The translations under genes and the position numbers were made by a program. Positions 53,445 through 64,000 of a DNA stretch of 64,000 bases are shown here, one piece after another. Numbering within the stretch: the first letter of the stretch is position 1; the number at the start of each line of letters is the position of its first letter. The notes beneath the pieces are model-generated. The model searched no databases and had not been told where the DNA came from. It was given only the letters and a program-made list of their open reading frames with translations. The stretch comes from Cladosporium sp. IMV 00045 (taxonomy: Eukaryota; Ascomycota; Dothideomycetes; Cladosporiales; Cladosporiaceae): positions 1 through 64,000 of the forward strand of contig MSJI02000102.1 of the NCBI GenBank assembly GCA_001931905.2, given 5' to 3'.

Positions 53445-55573
53445 TCATCGCCACACATCATTGACCTTAACAGACACCTCACAACTCGCAGGAACAGCGT
53501 ATCGCCGGTTCGGCCCATTCTCCCAAGCAACTGTGTTGCCGTCAACGTTCTTGAGGACGTACTTGTACTCCAAATCCACCCCGACCGGAAAGCTCTCAAA
53601 CGTGTACCACACCGGCTGCTCCTGTGTGTACTTACCCGCGCTCAACGGAAGAGCTCTACTGGCATTCCAACCGCCGAGTTGCGAGCAACTACCTGAGAGG
53701 AAGAGATTCTGGCCATAAACAGTCGATCTGCGGACGGTGAACATCACAGTGGTAAGAGAAGGTGTCGAGCACGGTGGCCTAGACGTTCTCGACGGCCAGG
53801 CAATGTTCGTCGCGGTACTGCAAGGCCCTTGTACGGAGTCGGCCGAACAGACAGACGGTAGGTTGACCTGAGGGAACTCGTCAGCCTTCACATGGGAATT
53901 ACTGCATTGATAGTTTTGCAAGACTTACCGAGGAAGCACCCCACGAAGCTGGCATGATGCCTTTGCGTGCGTTGTGCGCCGTCAAAAACGCAGCATATGA
54001 CCAGGTCAAATCTCTTGCCGAGACTGGTGTACCGTCATTGCGGGAATATTGTTCGGCGAGCGCTCCATTTGCAGGAGTGAACTTTTGCTGCTTTGCAGTC
54101 AGTAAGTGGTTTGCTTCATCTCAGGAAACCAACTTACGGCATTCGCCATGTAGCTGTCCGCGTACGACGAAACAGCATCGATGATACCCTCAAACTCCGG
54201 TGAGGTGGCAGGGTGACTTCCAATGACTGCCGACGGATACAAATCCGCGAAGAAAGCATGAGAAGTCGCCGTGATATTGACCATGCCGAGCTGCCTCCAC
54301 TGGAAGACAGCCTGATATAACATCTCGGCGGCTGCGAAAGCGCCCAAATACCTGCAAGATAGACAGTCAGCTCAGCACCAGATCAGCGAAGACAAGCCCA
54401 AACCAACCAAGGATTGCCGCCCATATACACATCCTCCGGATACCTCCCAACAGCAACTCCCACGCCAGCCGGAACACCCCCATTGACAGCATACAGCGAG
54501 CGAAAATCGTCCGTGACGACTTTATGATTCGCCAGCGCACTGCCTGAGCAAGGCTGAAAAGTCCTCTCATCACAACCAGCATTCGCATCGAACATATGCG
54601 TGCTGGTCAAAATACTGTTGAGATCCACCCCCGACCTCCCATCAACTCCAAGATTCGACACAACAAACCCCCCACCCCAATAATCTTGCAAGGCACACAA
54701 CACCATCCCCGCCAGCTTCTCACACCCCTCGCAACCCACTCCAATCCTCCCCGCCATCCACAACCCCTCAACAAGCGCCCTGTACTGCACCGCAGAAGTG
54801 AAAAAACTCCTCCCCCTAACCTCCTCCCACAGATCGAAAGTCGTCTCATTCCAGTACCTCATCAAATAGCTCAAATCATTCCTCACTACCGGCCAAACAA
54901 TCCCCCTCACAACCCCCTCCTGCTCCTCCCCAGCACCACGAGAAAGTAATTCCCTCGCGTAAGCAACAAGCGCCACAGCCCTCAAAGCAGGCCCATCGCT
55001 CTGCGGCCTTCCCCACGCGCCCGTGAAAGGCGTGCCGTCGGGGTTGAATTTCGCCTCCCCTAGACCTCCCTCACAAAGGCTCCCGGAGAGATTCTCCACA
55101 CCTTGCAAAGTGGCTTGAGAGGAGATGTAGTCCTGGATCGTGGTCTCGAGGTCTGACGAGCTGGTCCATGGGGGAAGGGAGGAGGAGGAGTTGAGCTCGT
55201 CCACAAGACTTTTGATCGTCAGCGCCGCGTCGCGTGTCCAGGTGTAGAAGTAGTCTGGGTCGGATTTTGATGGGGAGGCGATGACGATGCCTGGATTGGC
55301 GCCTGCTGCGGCTGAGCCTGAGGCGCCGCCGATGTTGGCTAGGATGCCTTGCAGGGCGATGGGGCGTTCGCGTTCGAGCCAGGTTGTTAGAGATAGGGGT
55401 TTGTTTGAGGGTTGGAGGAGTGGGAGAGTGAGCTTTGTGGTGAAGGTAGCGGAGTTGTATAGAGTGGTGGCGAGGACTGTGACGATGCTTAGGGCGGTGA
55501 AGAGATGTTTTTTCGAAGTGGGGGAGCGAGGCGTAGGAGCTGGTGGTGATGGTAGGGTGGTTTTGTCGTCCAT
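53445..55573 (-). CDS. Glucoamylase, GH15 with C-terminal CBM20, 653 aa
   Basis: Four exons, 55573-54408, 54351-54138, 54087-53929 and 53867-53445; the first donor is GTTGGT, the others canonical; phases close to 653 aa. The GH15 (alpha/alpha)6 barrel shows DPDYFYTWTRDAALTIKSLV, SDGPALRAVALVAYA, the general acid region FDLWEEVRGRSFFT and the second catalytic Glu region ALAEQYSRNDGTPVSARDLT followed by WSYAAFL. The C-terminal starch-binding domain CBM20 (about 545-653) has LFLSGSCSQLGGWNASRALP and YKYVLKNVDGNTVAWENGPN. It releases glucose from starch ends. The N-terminus is a 20-residue hydrophilic Pro-rich stretch before the hydrophobic segment HLFTALSIVTVLATTLYN, so it looks like a signal anchor rather than a cleavable signal. 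Confidence 0.93.
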
Positions 55574-56099
55574 GTTTCCTGTCTCGTATAGGAAGTTTTA
55601 TGACGATGACTAGGAAAGCGATGCACTATTATATTAGATGTGGTCAGGAAGGTAAATCCTTTAGGTTCCAACAATGAGAGTTGAATATGAAGAAAGAACC
55701 TTAAAGTAAGGTAGGTACTATCCCATGAATCTCATCAGGTACTTTCGCGCTCTTGCGTCTTCGTCCCTTGTGACTTCCCATTGCCTCGTGATCGTGTGCA
55801 GTAGCGTCTGACGATGAGGTGGAAAGCAGCGTCGACTCCGCTTCAGGTATACCCGTGGGCAACCACTTCCAAAGCCATTTCTAGGTACTCTGCATGCCTG
55901 ATGATGATTCTACTTGCTGAAACAACTTCAAATATGGACTTCCTTTCTCTTTCAAAGTGGTCTATTTGAAAGTGAGGAAACAGCGGAACTCACACAGCAG
56001 ATTCAGGGTTTTCAGACGCTGGAACATTTTGAGCTTTTCACTACCTAGGGATCTATACCACGCTCAATCTCTGCCTAACCAGACCACAAGACAACCTCA
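55574..56099. other. Intergenic, glucoamylase promoter
   Basis: 526 bp without a supported gene, lying between the minus-strand lipid kinase 3' end and the glucoamylase start. Confidence 0.5.
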
Positions 56100-57603
56100 T
56101 CACAACGCAATCAAATCAACCAACCCCTCCCCACCGCCAACCCTAACCTCCACCCAACCCCCCTCCTCGGCCCTCACAATCTTGCCATCAACACAAACCC
56201 TCCTCCACCTCTCCTCCTCCTCACGAAACTCCACCCTCAACCCCGCAACCTCCTCATACCCCACGCGCTCGTCTTCCACATGCCCCGCGTCCTGATACGC
56301 GCGCGTCATGAGCTGCATAGCCTCGTCCCCACCCATGGGACCGAAGTGCAGCAAGCGCAATCTCCCATCGAGCGGGCGCGAAGCGGGGGAGATGTGGAAG
56401 CCCGCTTCGAGGTGGGAGACCAGCGTGGCGAGGACGTAGGCGTGCTCTGCTCTGTCGATAGGTGTCCATTTGCCATCGTCGCCGGGCCGCTGCACGGAGA
56501 CCTTCCCGCGATAGGGGTGGGGCGGCGAGCCGTCGGCGGGGTAGAGGGCTTCTTTCGCGGCCATTTGGAAGCGTTCCGCGCCGTATTGCCTGTAATAGGC
56601 TGTGTCGCTGTCGGCTACTAGGGTGGCGTGCAGGCCCCAGGAGCAGACGACTGCGCCGTGGACGGTGGGGGTGCCGTTGGTGGTGGGGAGGGGGAGGGAG
56701 TCGCGGGCTTCGTTGGTGAGAAGGCGGGAGCCTGGGGAGAAGGTGGCTTGGAAGAGAGGGATTTCTTTGGGGGATCCGCGGATCAGGGTGGAGAGGCCGA
56801 GGGTTTTGTCGGCGGTGATGTTCGTGCTGTGGGCCATGGCGTTTCCGGTGCCGAGTGGTAGGAGGGCGATGTTGGGTTTTTGGTAGTTCTCGGATCGGGG
56901 GGAGGATAGGAGTGTGTTGACTATGTCGACAAGACCGCCATCGCCGCTGAGAAGGACGATTGATTGTGCGACGCCTTCGTTGGCGCGAGGGAGAAAGACA
57001 GAGCGAGTGAGGTCGGAGACTGTCGTTTCTGAAGTGGTGAAGTGAAGTTGATACTTTTCATCCGATGTGGTTTCGCGGACGAACTCTAGCAAAGGGTGAA
57101 GAACTTTCTCCCATACATCATTTGCTCGTCCGGTGCCAGAACCTGTTGAAACAATGACATGATAGTTGGGTCTGGTGGCGGTGCTGGACGTCATTCGGGT
57201 GTAGAGACATGCTTCACCGGCTGGTTGAAAGTCATGGGCGAGTTGTCCCGGGGGGTTTAATAGAGTGAGTGTCCGGAAGAGCACGGGAGAAGATTTGGTA
57301 TTGCCATCCGTCTCGTTTTCCTCGACGTAGAGGAGCTTGTATTCATTCTGACTTTTGGTCCTCGAGGGAAATACGGCGATGATGTGTTCGGACTTGATGA
57401 TTTCCCACTTGGAGTCCGGTGCTGGACACTCGTCAGTCTCTGCATAGGCACCAAAAATCACAGTCTATCGTACAAGACACCCGCCCTTCATGCCAGCTTA
57501 TCTGACCATCTTGGCCTTGCTCAGCTCGTTTATAGTGAAAAGTGACCGGGCGTCCGTCGAGTTCAGGCTGATTTTCCATATTCTTTGATGTTTGTGCGCC
57601 CAT
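56100..57603 (-). CDS. Sphingosine/diacylglycerol kinase-like lipid kinase, probable frameshift
   Basis: The catalytic part (56100-57461) is one open frame with a DAGK-type kinase domain: YHVIVSTGSGTGRANDVWEK, the nucleotide motif SIVLLSGDGGLVDIVN and IALLPLGTGNAMAHS, then the C-terminal lipid-kinase domain (GLHATLVADSDTAYYRQYG, GDDGKWTPIDRAEHAYV). This is the sphingoid long-chain base kinase group. The N-terminal segment from the ATG at 57603 (MGAQTSKNMENQPELDG ... GQISWHEGRVSCTID) reads in another frame and must be joined near 57462. No good intron fits; removing one base there gives SCTIDVIFGAY without a stop. I treat it as a single-base frame break. As written, translation could only start at an internal ATG such as 57194, which still keeps the kinase core. 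Confidence 0.78.
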
Positions 57604-58090
57604 GCTCGTTGTGAGTGAACGATAATATCCCAACAACACAAGCAGCAGAAAGAGTTGACGCCATGCCGGGTAAGATTGATGGTATCAGCAGTGCATGGAT
57701 CACGCTAATGAAGTCCTAAATTAAGCTTCACGGAGAGATTCATCATCAGGCTGCGCAGGGTAAGGGTAAAGGCAACGGCTCAAACGGCAAGCCGCATTGG
57801 GGGACGGGGCTATGTTGGAGTGCTGAGGCAGGCAAAGCAAGCTGACTTGGAACTCGACCTTGTTCTTGTCTTCTTCTCTCCCCTTTGATATACATACCAC
57901 CACTACCACCACCACCACTGACTCGACCTCAATTCACACACCACCACTTGATCCCAGCCATCCGACCCACCACGCATTGTCCTCCTTGCCCTCCGCCCAC
58001 CCCGCCTGCTCTCCACGCCTCCAAGGCTGAATCCTAGTCGCACTCTCCTCCAGGACCACCTACACATCCCACCCAGAAACCCATGCAGCA
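57604..58090. other. Intergenic, divergent promoters
   Basis: 487 bp with no supported gene, between the divergent lipid kinase and membrane protein genes. Pyrimidine- and CCACCA-rich just upstream of the plus-strand ATG at 58091. Confidence 0.5.
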
Positions 58091-58882
58091 ATGACGGGCT
58101 GGGGCGTCTTCATCCTGATTTTCTTCCTGCTCCTCATCTTCGGCAGCATCGGCTGGATAGGGTAAGCTCCAAGACCTGAACTCCTCTCAGCCTCGCAGCA
58201 ATTCTAATGAAACAATCATAGATACTCACACTACCGCGCGCGCCGCCTCGGCCTCCCACCCCCGAACTTCAACCCCTTCAACCGCGCCCACCGCGACCCA
58301 GCAGCGTACCGCGCGCCCGCGCCCGCCCCCGGCGGAATCCAAGGCTGGGTTCTCGACAAATGGGACGCTTTGCGCAACAAGCGCACAGCAGGCGGAGCGT
58401 ACGAGTCGACGTCCTACGGACCCGAGCGAGGAAGAGGGGATAGACGGGGTTTCGGCGCTCTGGATCCCGACGAGGCGTGGGATGCTCGCGTGGGAAACGA
58501 AGCGGACCACGGCTACTACGAGGAGCAGGAGCTGGGACTGCAAGATCCGAACTCGGGACCGTACGGTGGACGCGGGTATGGGGAGGTGGGCGTTGGAGGG
58601 ATCCCAGAGGCGAGAGGACGCAGTCAGTCTAGACAGCGGGAGCTGGATCACAGGTATGATGAGGAAGTGCACGGAGCTGCACCGACGAATCCGTTCGGAG
58701 ACGATCACGAAGCGGGGAGTTTGAGGACGGCGAGTCCGAGGCCGATGGTTGATACGGCGCCTGGAAGGGGGAAGGATAGGGCTGTGAGCGCGCATCGTAA
58801 GGGACAGAGCAGTTTGGGTACACAGGGGAGTGCGGACAACAGTCCTACGGAAAGGAGGAGCATGTTCAAGGAGGATGTATGA
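58091..58882 (+). CDS. Single-pass membrane protein with long acidic tail, 243 aa
   Basis: Two exons, 58091-58161 and 58222-58882, 60-nt intron, 243 aa. The ATG at 58091 is chosen because the earlier ATG at 58083 is followed by an immediate stop. One N-terminal transmembrane helix (WGVFILIFFLLLIFGSIGWI, residues 4-23) is followed by a basic stretch (HYRARRLG), so the long tail should be cytosolic. The tail is disordered and rich in Gly, Arg, Asp, Glu and Tyr, including PPPNFNPFNRAHRDP, WDALRNKRTAGGAYE, DADEAWDAR-like acidic segments and a Ser/Thr-rich end. Related small membrane proteins occur across ascomycetes; I do not know a function. Conserved N-terminal anchor plus the PFNRAHRDP segment suggest a real family. 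Confidence 0.8.
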
Positions 58883-60242
58883 GGAAAGAAAGCTTGTCCC
58901 TCTTTTTGAAACGCAAGGCAACCGATTCACGATGGGATTTATCTGAAAGGGAAAAGAACAGGGCAGGTTTGGCGTTGGATTCTCGGGCTGGATGGAAGGC
59001 TTTTTTTTCTTTCGTTCACGGCAGAAAATCGTCGAGGACGAAACAGACCGATGTGAGACGGGACATAGGGGATTCTTGTGACAATACGCAACTTTGAATG
59101 AACATTTTCCAACGAAGATCCGAGACATCATTTCCAGCCAGCCCTTTGTTTCTTCTTGTGTATACCTTACCTTGTGCAGCAAAAAGGCCTCAAACGGTCA
59201 CTAACTATATTATCTCATCTTATCACACGAGCCTGTACCATCAGCCATCCCATAACGTACAGCAAAAACGGCAGACCTCAACGCATCCCCTCGCATTCCA
59301 AAACCAAATAATCCATTACAGAACAACTCACCCAACAAGCCCTTAAACAAGCTTGGGAAACATCAGAAAAACAGAAGCCCAAAAGGACGATCCCCACCTC
59401 CCCATCACCAGCGAGCTGCATTCAACGGTATGATGCTATGCTCTCACTCCTAGGGTGCTTTCTCGGCTTGAGAGTGACACAGCAAAACATGAATTCTCCC
59501 CCTAAAAGACAAGAGAAGAGAGCAGCGGACGGTGCCCCAGGTGATTGATAGCTTCCTGTAAAGCCGTGTGCTCTGCTGTTGAGGGAGCCATTCGAGGAGG
59601 TGGATCTCTCATTTTCAGCTGAGTGCATTGGGGTGAACTCATGTGAAGTGTGCAATTCTCGTCTGACCAAGATGGAAAGAAGTGAGGTGAAGTGGGGTGT
59701 GGTGAGATTCCCGAGATTCCCATCTCATCAAGTCAAGTGAAGTGAGCCTGTTCATCTAGACGGTTACTAATTGAATCTTGTGTCACTTTGACAAAGAAGG
59801 TAGGAAGGCAGTCCACAGCATATTGCTCTGAGCCACAGACCATTCACCTCCCCAATGTATCCGAAAAGAGGCAATCGATCTTTTAACGTTTAAAACATCA
59901 TATTCCATTTCAAAGCTGCCACACATGAAAAACGTGGTGGCGCTACAACTTTATCGGTTCTCGTCCTCGTCTAATCACATCGTGAGAAATCTTCTGATTT
60001 CCCCATCAGAAACAATTCCCCCGTCGGATCCATCATTCCATGCACACCGAATTCCCAACAGCCCCGAATTTTTTGCTAAACTCCTTTGCTATGGCTGCAA
60101 CAAATGCACAATAACCCTCCGTTTGAACGCCTGTCGCCATTTCCTGGCGACTCTGACTTCCAACTTTACTTCTCTTGACCTCCCCACAATCGGGACTTTT
60201 TACTCTTTTCTTTTTGGAAGTGAAAAAAATCCTACCTCACGT
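58883..60242. other. Intergenic, convergent 3' flanks
   Basis: About 1.36 kb between the convergent membrane protein and eIF3l genes. No domain-bearing frame; AT-richer, with T-rich stretches consistent with UTRs. Confidence 0.5.
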
Positions 60243-61775
60243 CTAGTTGTAAAGTCTCACAGTGTTCCTGAGGAAGTACTCGGTGAACTTCCTGCCGACC
60301 TTCTGCTCGGCGACGTGGATCAGGTCACCCTGCATGGCGTAGTCGAGATCGTTCGCGCTGACGACGTCGCCCTCCAGAAGCGGGCCCTCGGTGTGACGGA
60401 CCTGTCTTGAGCGCTGCTTGTTGACGAGAAGCCAGCTGCGGAGAGTCTCGGCGTCGACCTCGAGGAAGCCGGCGAGCTTGGTAATGTCCATGGTGGTGTA
60501 GAGCTTGAGGTAAGAGCGGACGGTGGAAGCGAAGAGGTTGTTCCTGACCTCCTTCATGAAGATGGCGAGGTGGTGCTCGACGGGGTCGACGTTCAGTTGA
60601 GGGTTGTCGAAGTCAGGAGGAGTGGGAGAGATGAACTTGGGGCAGGCGGCGCGGAAGAGCTCCTCGAACACGGGGAGGGCCTCAGGGCCACCGCGCTGCA
60701 TGCGCGCGAGCTGCTCGCCGTACTTCTCGCGGAGAGCGGTGTGGATGGTGTCGTCGAGACGAGTGGGGTGGAAGGCAACGCAGATGGCGACAAGGGCGTA
60801 CATCTGGTCGCTCTTCTTGGCGATGCTGTCGTACTGCTGGCCCTTCTGGAAGTTCTTGGTGCGGGAGATGTAGATGAGAATGTGGTTGAAGGCGCGCAGG
60901 GCGTCGGCGTAGCGGTGCATCATCATGTAGGAGAAACCGACGTGGTAGTAGGTGGAGAAGTTGGCGGCGGTGACACGCGCGAACATGGCCTTCTTGTTCA
61001 GCTCGATGTCGTCCAGGGTCTTGAGCGCCAGGGCGAAGTCACCAAGCAAGCAGTGCACTCTAAGCAGTCCGATGATGGAGAAGTAGCCCAGCATCTGGTA
61101 AAGAGGGCGGCCACCGTACTCGCCCATATAGGGAGTGGGGTCCTCGTTGCGCTTCCTCGCGGCGAGCTGCTCGCTGATTTGCGATCGCTGGATGAGCGAG
61201 TAGAGGACGTTGAGAACAGAGTAGCATCCCCATGTGTTGGGGTTCTCGCGAAGAACGGCGACATCCTCCTCGTTGACCTGGCCAGTAGACTGCTGCAGGG
61301 CGGCCTTCTGACGGTAGGAGCAGAAAGATTGGAATTGGTAGATGAACTCGTCGATCACGTCCCAGGCCCAGAAAGGCTAATACATCATTCCGTTAGCACC
61401 TCACTCCTTATGTACTCCCATTCACTTCACACTCTGTTCTCCACATACCGAAGGAACCTCAATGTCCACCGGACCCTCGCTGTTCAAGATGAAGTGGAAC
61501 AAGTTGCAGTACTGGTCGTAGCTTCCGATCTTGGTCTCGATAGTCGCCTGGTACTCCAGAGGCTGCGCGGCGGCGGCAAGCTGGGCCTGCAGATCTTGCG
61601 GACCGCTGCTCAGCGAGTCGGTGCGCTCAAGGCCATAGTCCTCGCCGTCAGCGTCGTTGTAGCTGACTTGCTGGCGGTAGTCGTTGGCGAGGGCCTCCTC
61701 CTCGACGTCGGAATCGTCGTCGATGGGTCGCTCGGGCGCGGCCTGCTGGTAGCCGGGTGCTTGACGGACAGACAT
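60243..61775 (-). CDS. eIF3l: Eukaryotic translation initiation factor 3 subunit L, 486 aa
   Basis: Two exons, 61775-61449 and 61376-60243, joined in phase 0; 486 aa. The first in-frame ATG is at 61775. The acidic N-terminus (DDDSDVEEEALANDYRQQV) is followed by the Paf67/eIF3l body: LQAQLAAAAQPLEYQATIET, WAWDVIDEFIYQFQSFCSYR (assembled across the intron), LRENPNTWGCYSVLNVLYSL, IGLLRVHCLLGDFALALKTL, GFSYMMMHRYADALRAFNHI, and the PCI-like end with CPKFISPTPPDFDNPQLNVD, SYLKLYTTMDITKLAGFLEV and LRSWLLVNKQRSRQVRH. It is a subunit of the eIF3 complex that helps recruit mRNA to the 40S ribosome. Length and order match filamentous fungal eIF3l. Large open frames on the opposite strand are codon shadows. 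Confidence 0.96.
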
Positions 61776-62479
61776 GTTGCGCGGGTTGTCGGGGTCGTGG
61801 ACCTGGTCGTCTCGTCGCTCTGCTAAATGTTCGGCTCGCTGGTGACAGTATAGCACGGATTTCGTGAGGCGGGCATGGAGGATCGCAAATTCTCCTTGGC
61901 AAAATTAATATGATGCCTTATGGCGGCCTTAAAAGCCTTCCCCCCACCCTCTAGACACTTCACTCCAGTCTGTATGCCCCTTTAGATACCTAATCTATTG
62001 CTGATCCACCACAATCTCTTGCATACGACGAGAATAAACACACGTTTGATAGTGAGAGTCAGATCTCTCACGCCACTCTCCTCATGGAAGCCAAGTCATT
62101 TCTCGCTGAGAAGACTACAAAAGCCCATCCCTCACGGCCTTTACACTTGCTCATCGCACGACAGGTGCAAAGACTTAAGCTGTCCTTGTCTATAACGCAG
62201 AGACTGCCCAGGACGCATGCCCCATCATATCGAATCATGGTGTTGTTCAAAAAGACAGGATACTGACAAAAGGCTATGTTTGCGCACGCAATATTGATAT
62301 GCTTTTCTATTTCAAGGCTAAAATATACAAAAACAGCAAATGCAGGGCTCGCTCGCAGTGTTTACCACCACGAAGACCTAGCAGTATCGAAGAATATAAA
62401 CACCACACTTCACCAACTGAAATACCGCCTTGCGACGATCAATCAGTCATCTCCCTCAACAAAGCACTAGCACAACACT
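61776..62479. other. Intergenic, eIF3l promoter and LPMO 3' flank
   Basis: About 700 bp without a supported gene. The stretch just upstream of 61775 stays open in frame but has no ATG, so it is treated as 5' UTR. Confidence 0.5.
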
Positions 62480-63297
62480 CTAGTGCTTGGTGTGCCTCTT
62501 GTGGCGGCGGGCAGCAGGGGTCTCAGTAACGTAAACGACCTCACAGGTCTCATCGGCCTCACCAGCGTTGCTTGAAGCGGTGGTGGCGGCCTTCTGGGCA
62601 ACCTCGACAGAGCTGCTAGGGGCGCTGCCAGTAGCAGCAGGGGCAGTGCCGTTGGAAGCGGCACCACCGGAAGAGCCAGTGCTGCCAGCGCTGCCGGAGC
62701 CCGAGCTGCCGGAGCCCGAGCCGCCGACGACGATGTCGACGCAAGACTCGTAGGTCTGCTCGATGTCAGGAGCGTCCCAGAACCACTGGATGACACAGTC
62801 ACCGGGGCTGGAGCAGTCGCTGCCAACGTCGGGGATGGTGATGGAGAACTCGGTCTGGTCGGCGGGGATAGAGGCCGAGTTGCTGGCGTACTCGTCCCAG
62901 CTCTTCAGGGTGCTGCCGATGACCTGGCCAGTGGAGGTGGAGACAACAGAGACGTTGGCGGAACCGGTGTGAGGGGCGCGGATGTCGATCTCCATCTGGA
63001 CCTCGTCGCCAACAGAGTACTCCTGGACGTTCTCCGTGTTGTCCTCGAACTTATAACCCTTGCAGAGCCAGATGTTGCAGGCCGCGGCGTCGTAGTCCTG
63101 CTGGTTCTCGGCGACCATGAGCTGGCCCTGGACGTTGCCGTAGTTGTCACCCTCCTGGTTATAGTAGACCTGCTGACCGCAAGCCTCGGCCATGGCATCA
63201 CCGGGCATACGCGGGCGGGGCTGAGGATGAAACCGTGGGCGCTGGCGAGAGCGATCATAGAGGCCGAAGCCATGACGGTGGAACCGGCGTTCTTCAT
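62480..63297 (-). CDS. AA16-like lytic polysaccharide monooxygenase, frame broken after the N-terminus
   Basis: The gene begins at the ATG at 63297 with a signal peptide (KNAGSTVMASASMIALASA) whose cleavage would expose His in HGFILSPAR, the first copper ligand of LPMOs. The rest (62480-63208) reads in another frame: MPGDAMAEACGQQVYYNQEG, AACNIWLCKGYKFEDN, DIRAPHTGSANVSVVSTSTG with a second candidate His, and CVIQWFWDAPDIEQTYESCV. Inserting one base near 63209-63212 joins HGFILSPAR to MPGDAM with no intron needed, so a single base is missing. The pattern resembles family AA16 (formerly X273); that name is from memory. A Ser/Gly-rich linker (about 175-200) leads to a Thr/Ser-rich segment and a basic His-rich tail (RRHKRHTKH). 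As read, the enzyme would not be made. Confidence 0.75.
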
Positions 63298-64000
63298 TTT
63301 ATGGTAGGTGGGTGTGGTGAATTTCTTCGTCTGTTGTTTTCTTTGAGAAGTAGGAGCACCTGTGCTCTGTGTATCGAAAGTAAAATTAAAACGAGAGTGG
63401 AAGCTCACAGAGCTTAGAGTTATGCTGATGGAATTGGAAGTGATGAAACAAGAAAGAGCAGAACAGAAGAGGAAGCCAACAGTTCAAATATGTCCTTCTC
63501 CTCTGGCGGCTCATCTCGCGCTTCGGTTCGACGACATGGTTTCAACATAGGGCTGCCTCGAATGCCCCATGAAGCAATATACCGACCCCCAAAAACGCAA
63601 GTACGCGACCAGTCTACAAGGGGAAGAGAAGCCATAGCAATATAGGTGAAAACCACTTGAACGAATCACTGCAAGGCTATATATTGCAAGTTTGACGCCA
63701 CAATAGCTTGTTTGACATACACGCTGGGTACGTGGGTCTGTCACCTCTGATACACTCATTTCCTTTGCTCGGCTGGAGTCCCCATGAATCGCGATCAATC
63801 GATTTCTGGAGGCGGGCTTTTGTGAAAACGACGTCTTTCCCTGTCGCCTCGCTATAGTAAAGTTGCTAATTACTTAGGTCATCTTCTGCTTCTGGCTACC
63901 TTCCGTTGTTGCCGTTCGCGAAGTGCCAATGGCGTAGTGCACGGAGCCGCTGTCTCTTGCGCTCAAACATCGAGTGTTTCGCCATTCGAAAGCTTCGGCT
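63298..64000. other. LPMO upstream region, no supported gene
   Basis: About 700 bp to the window end. It holds the LPMO promoter; no other gene or RNA recognised. Confidence 0.45.

Noticed and set aside
58226..59182. 318-codon minus-strand frame opposite the small membrane protein
   Set aside because: Antisense to a gene with a consistent splice model; no domain, low-complexity Ser/Arg content.
60570..61826. 418-codon open frame on the plus strand opposite eIF3l
   Set aside because: It lies entirely antisense to a well-conserved gene, has a Val/Leu/Gly/Glu-rich composition typical of a codon shadow, and shows no domain.
63196..63215. Intron starting at the GTATGC near 63211 in the LPMO gene
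   Set aside because: Conserved coding sequence resumes immediately at MPGDAM, leaving no room for an intron.

Overview
The window is genomic DNA from a filamentous ascomycete (Pezizomycotina; Dothideomycetes is a guess from gene content only). The evidence is short GT-AG introns of about 49-80 nt in most genes, Zn2Cys6 regulators, a dispersed single 5S rRNA gene, a secreted plant-biomass enzyme set (GH43, GH15-CBM20, an LPMO-like protein, a class II-type peroxidase, an M28 peptidase), and housekeeping genes with fungal architecture (Sam50, eIF3 subunit L, a Bmt6-type rRNA methyltransferase). I rebuilt the spliced models by hand and checked reading phase across each junction.

Layout. 0-9.4 kb: an unknown serine-rich protein, a small secreted protein, SAM50, a four-helix membrane protein and a six-exon heme peroxidase. 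9.4-12 kb: a gene-empty stretch with degenerate tandem repeats and a 20-N gap inside a poly-A run. 12.1-14.8 kb: a decayed UPF1-like SF1 helicase with at least four frame breaks, one of them in the Walker A motif.

15.3-30.3 kb is the most coherent block and looks like an uncharacterised small-molecule catabolic cluster: an MFS sugar transporter, an SMP-30-type lactonase, two Zn2Cys6 regulators, an HpcH/HpaI aldolase, a D-2-hydroxyacid dehydrogenase, a Dal5-type MFS anion transporter and a cupin. A TCGGAC/GTCCGA motif recurs in its promoters and a 24-bp imperfect palindrome lies in the transporter/lactonase promoter. The implied route is import, lactone opening, retro-aldol cleavage and reduction of a keto or aldehyde acid. 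No sugar dehydrogenase or sugar-acid dehydratase is present in the window, so the substrate is unknown.

30.3-36.4 kb: a caspase-like protein with a C-terminal membrane anchor and an in-frame stop, a DUF6594-type membrane protein with an 18-nt micro-exon, an 82-bp direct duplication and the 5S rRNA gene. 36.9-42.3 kb: rRNA methyltransferase, a carboxymuconolactone-decarboxylase-like protein, GH43 and an alpha/beta hydrolase. 44.6-50.3 kb: a P450 convergent with an A-T-R NRPS-like reductase, a possible two-gene secondary-metabolism unit. 50.7-64 kb: M28 aminopeptidase, glucoamylase, a lipid kinase with a probable frameshift, a small membrane protein, eIF3l and an AA16-like LPMO whose reading frame breaks just after the copper-binding N-terminal histidine region.

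Several genes carry single-base frame breaks (helicase, lipid kinase, LPMO). Real decay and assembly indels cannot be told apart from this sequence; breaks in conserved enzymes such as the LPMO should be checked against reads first.
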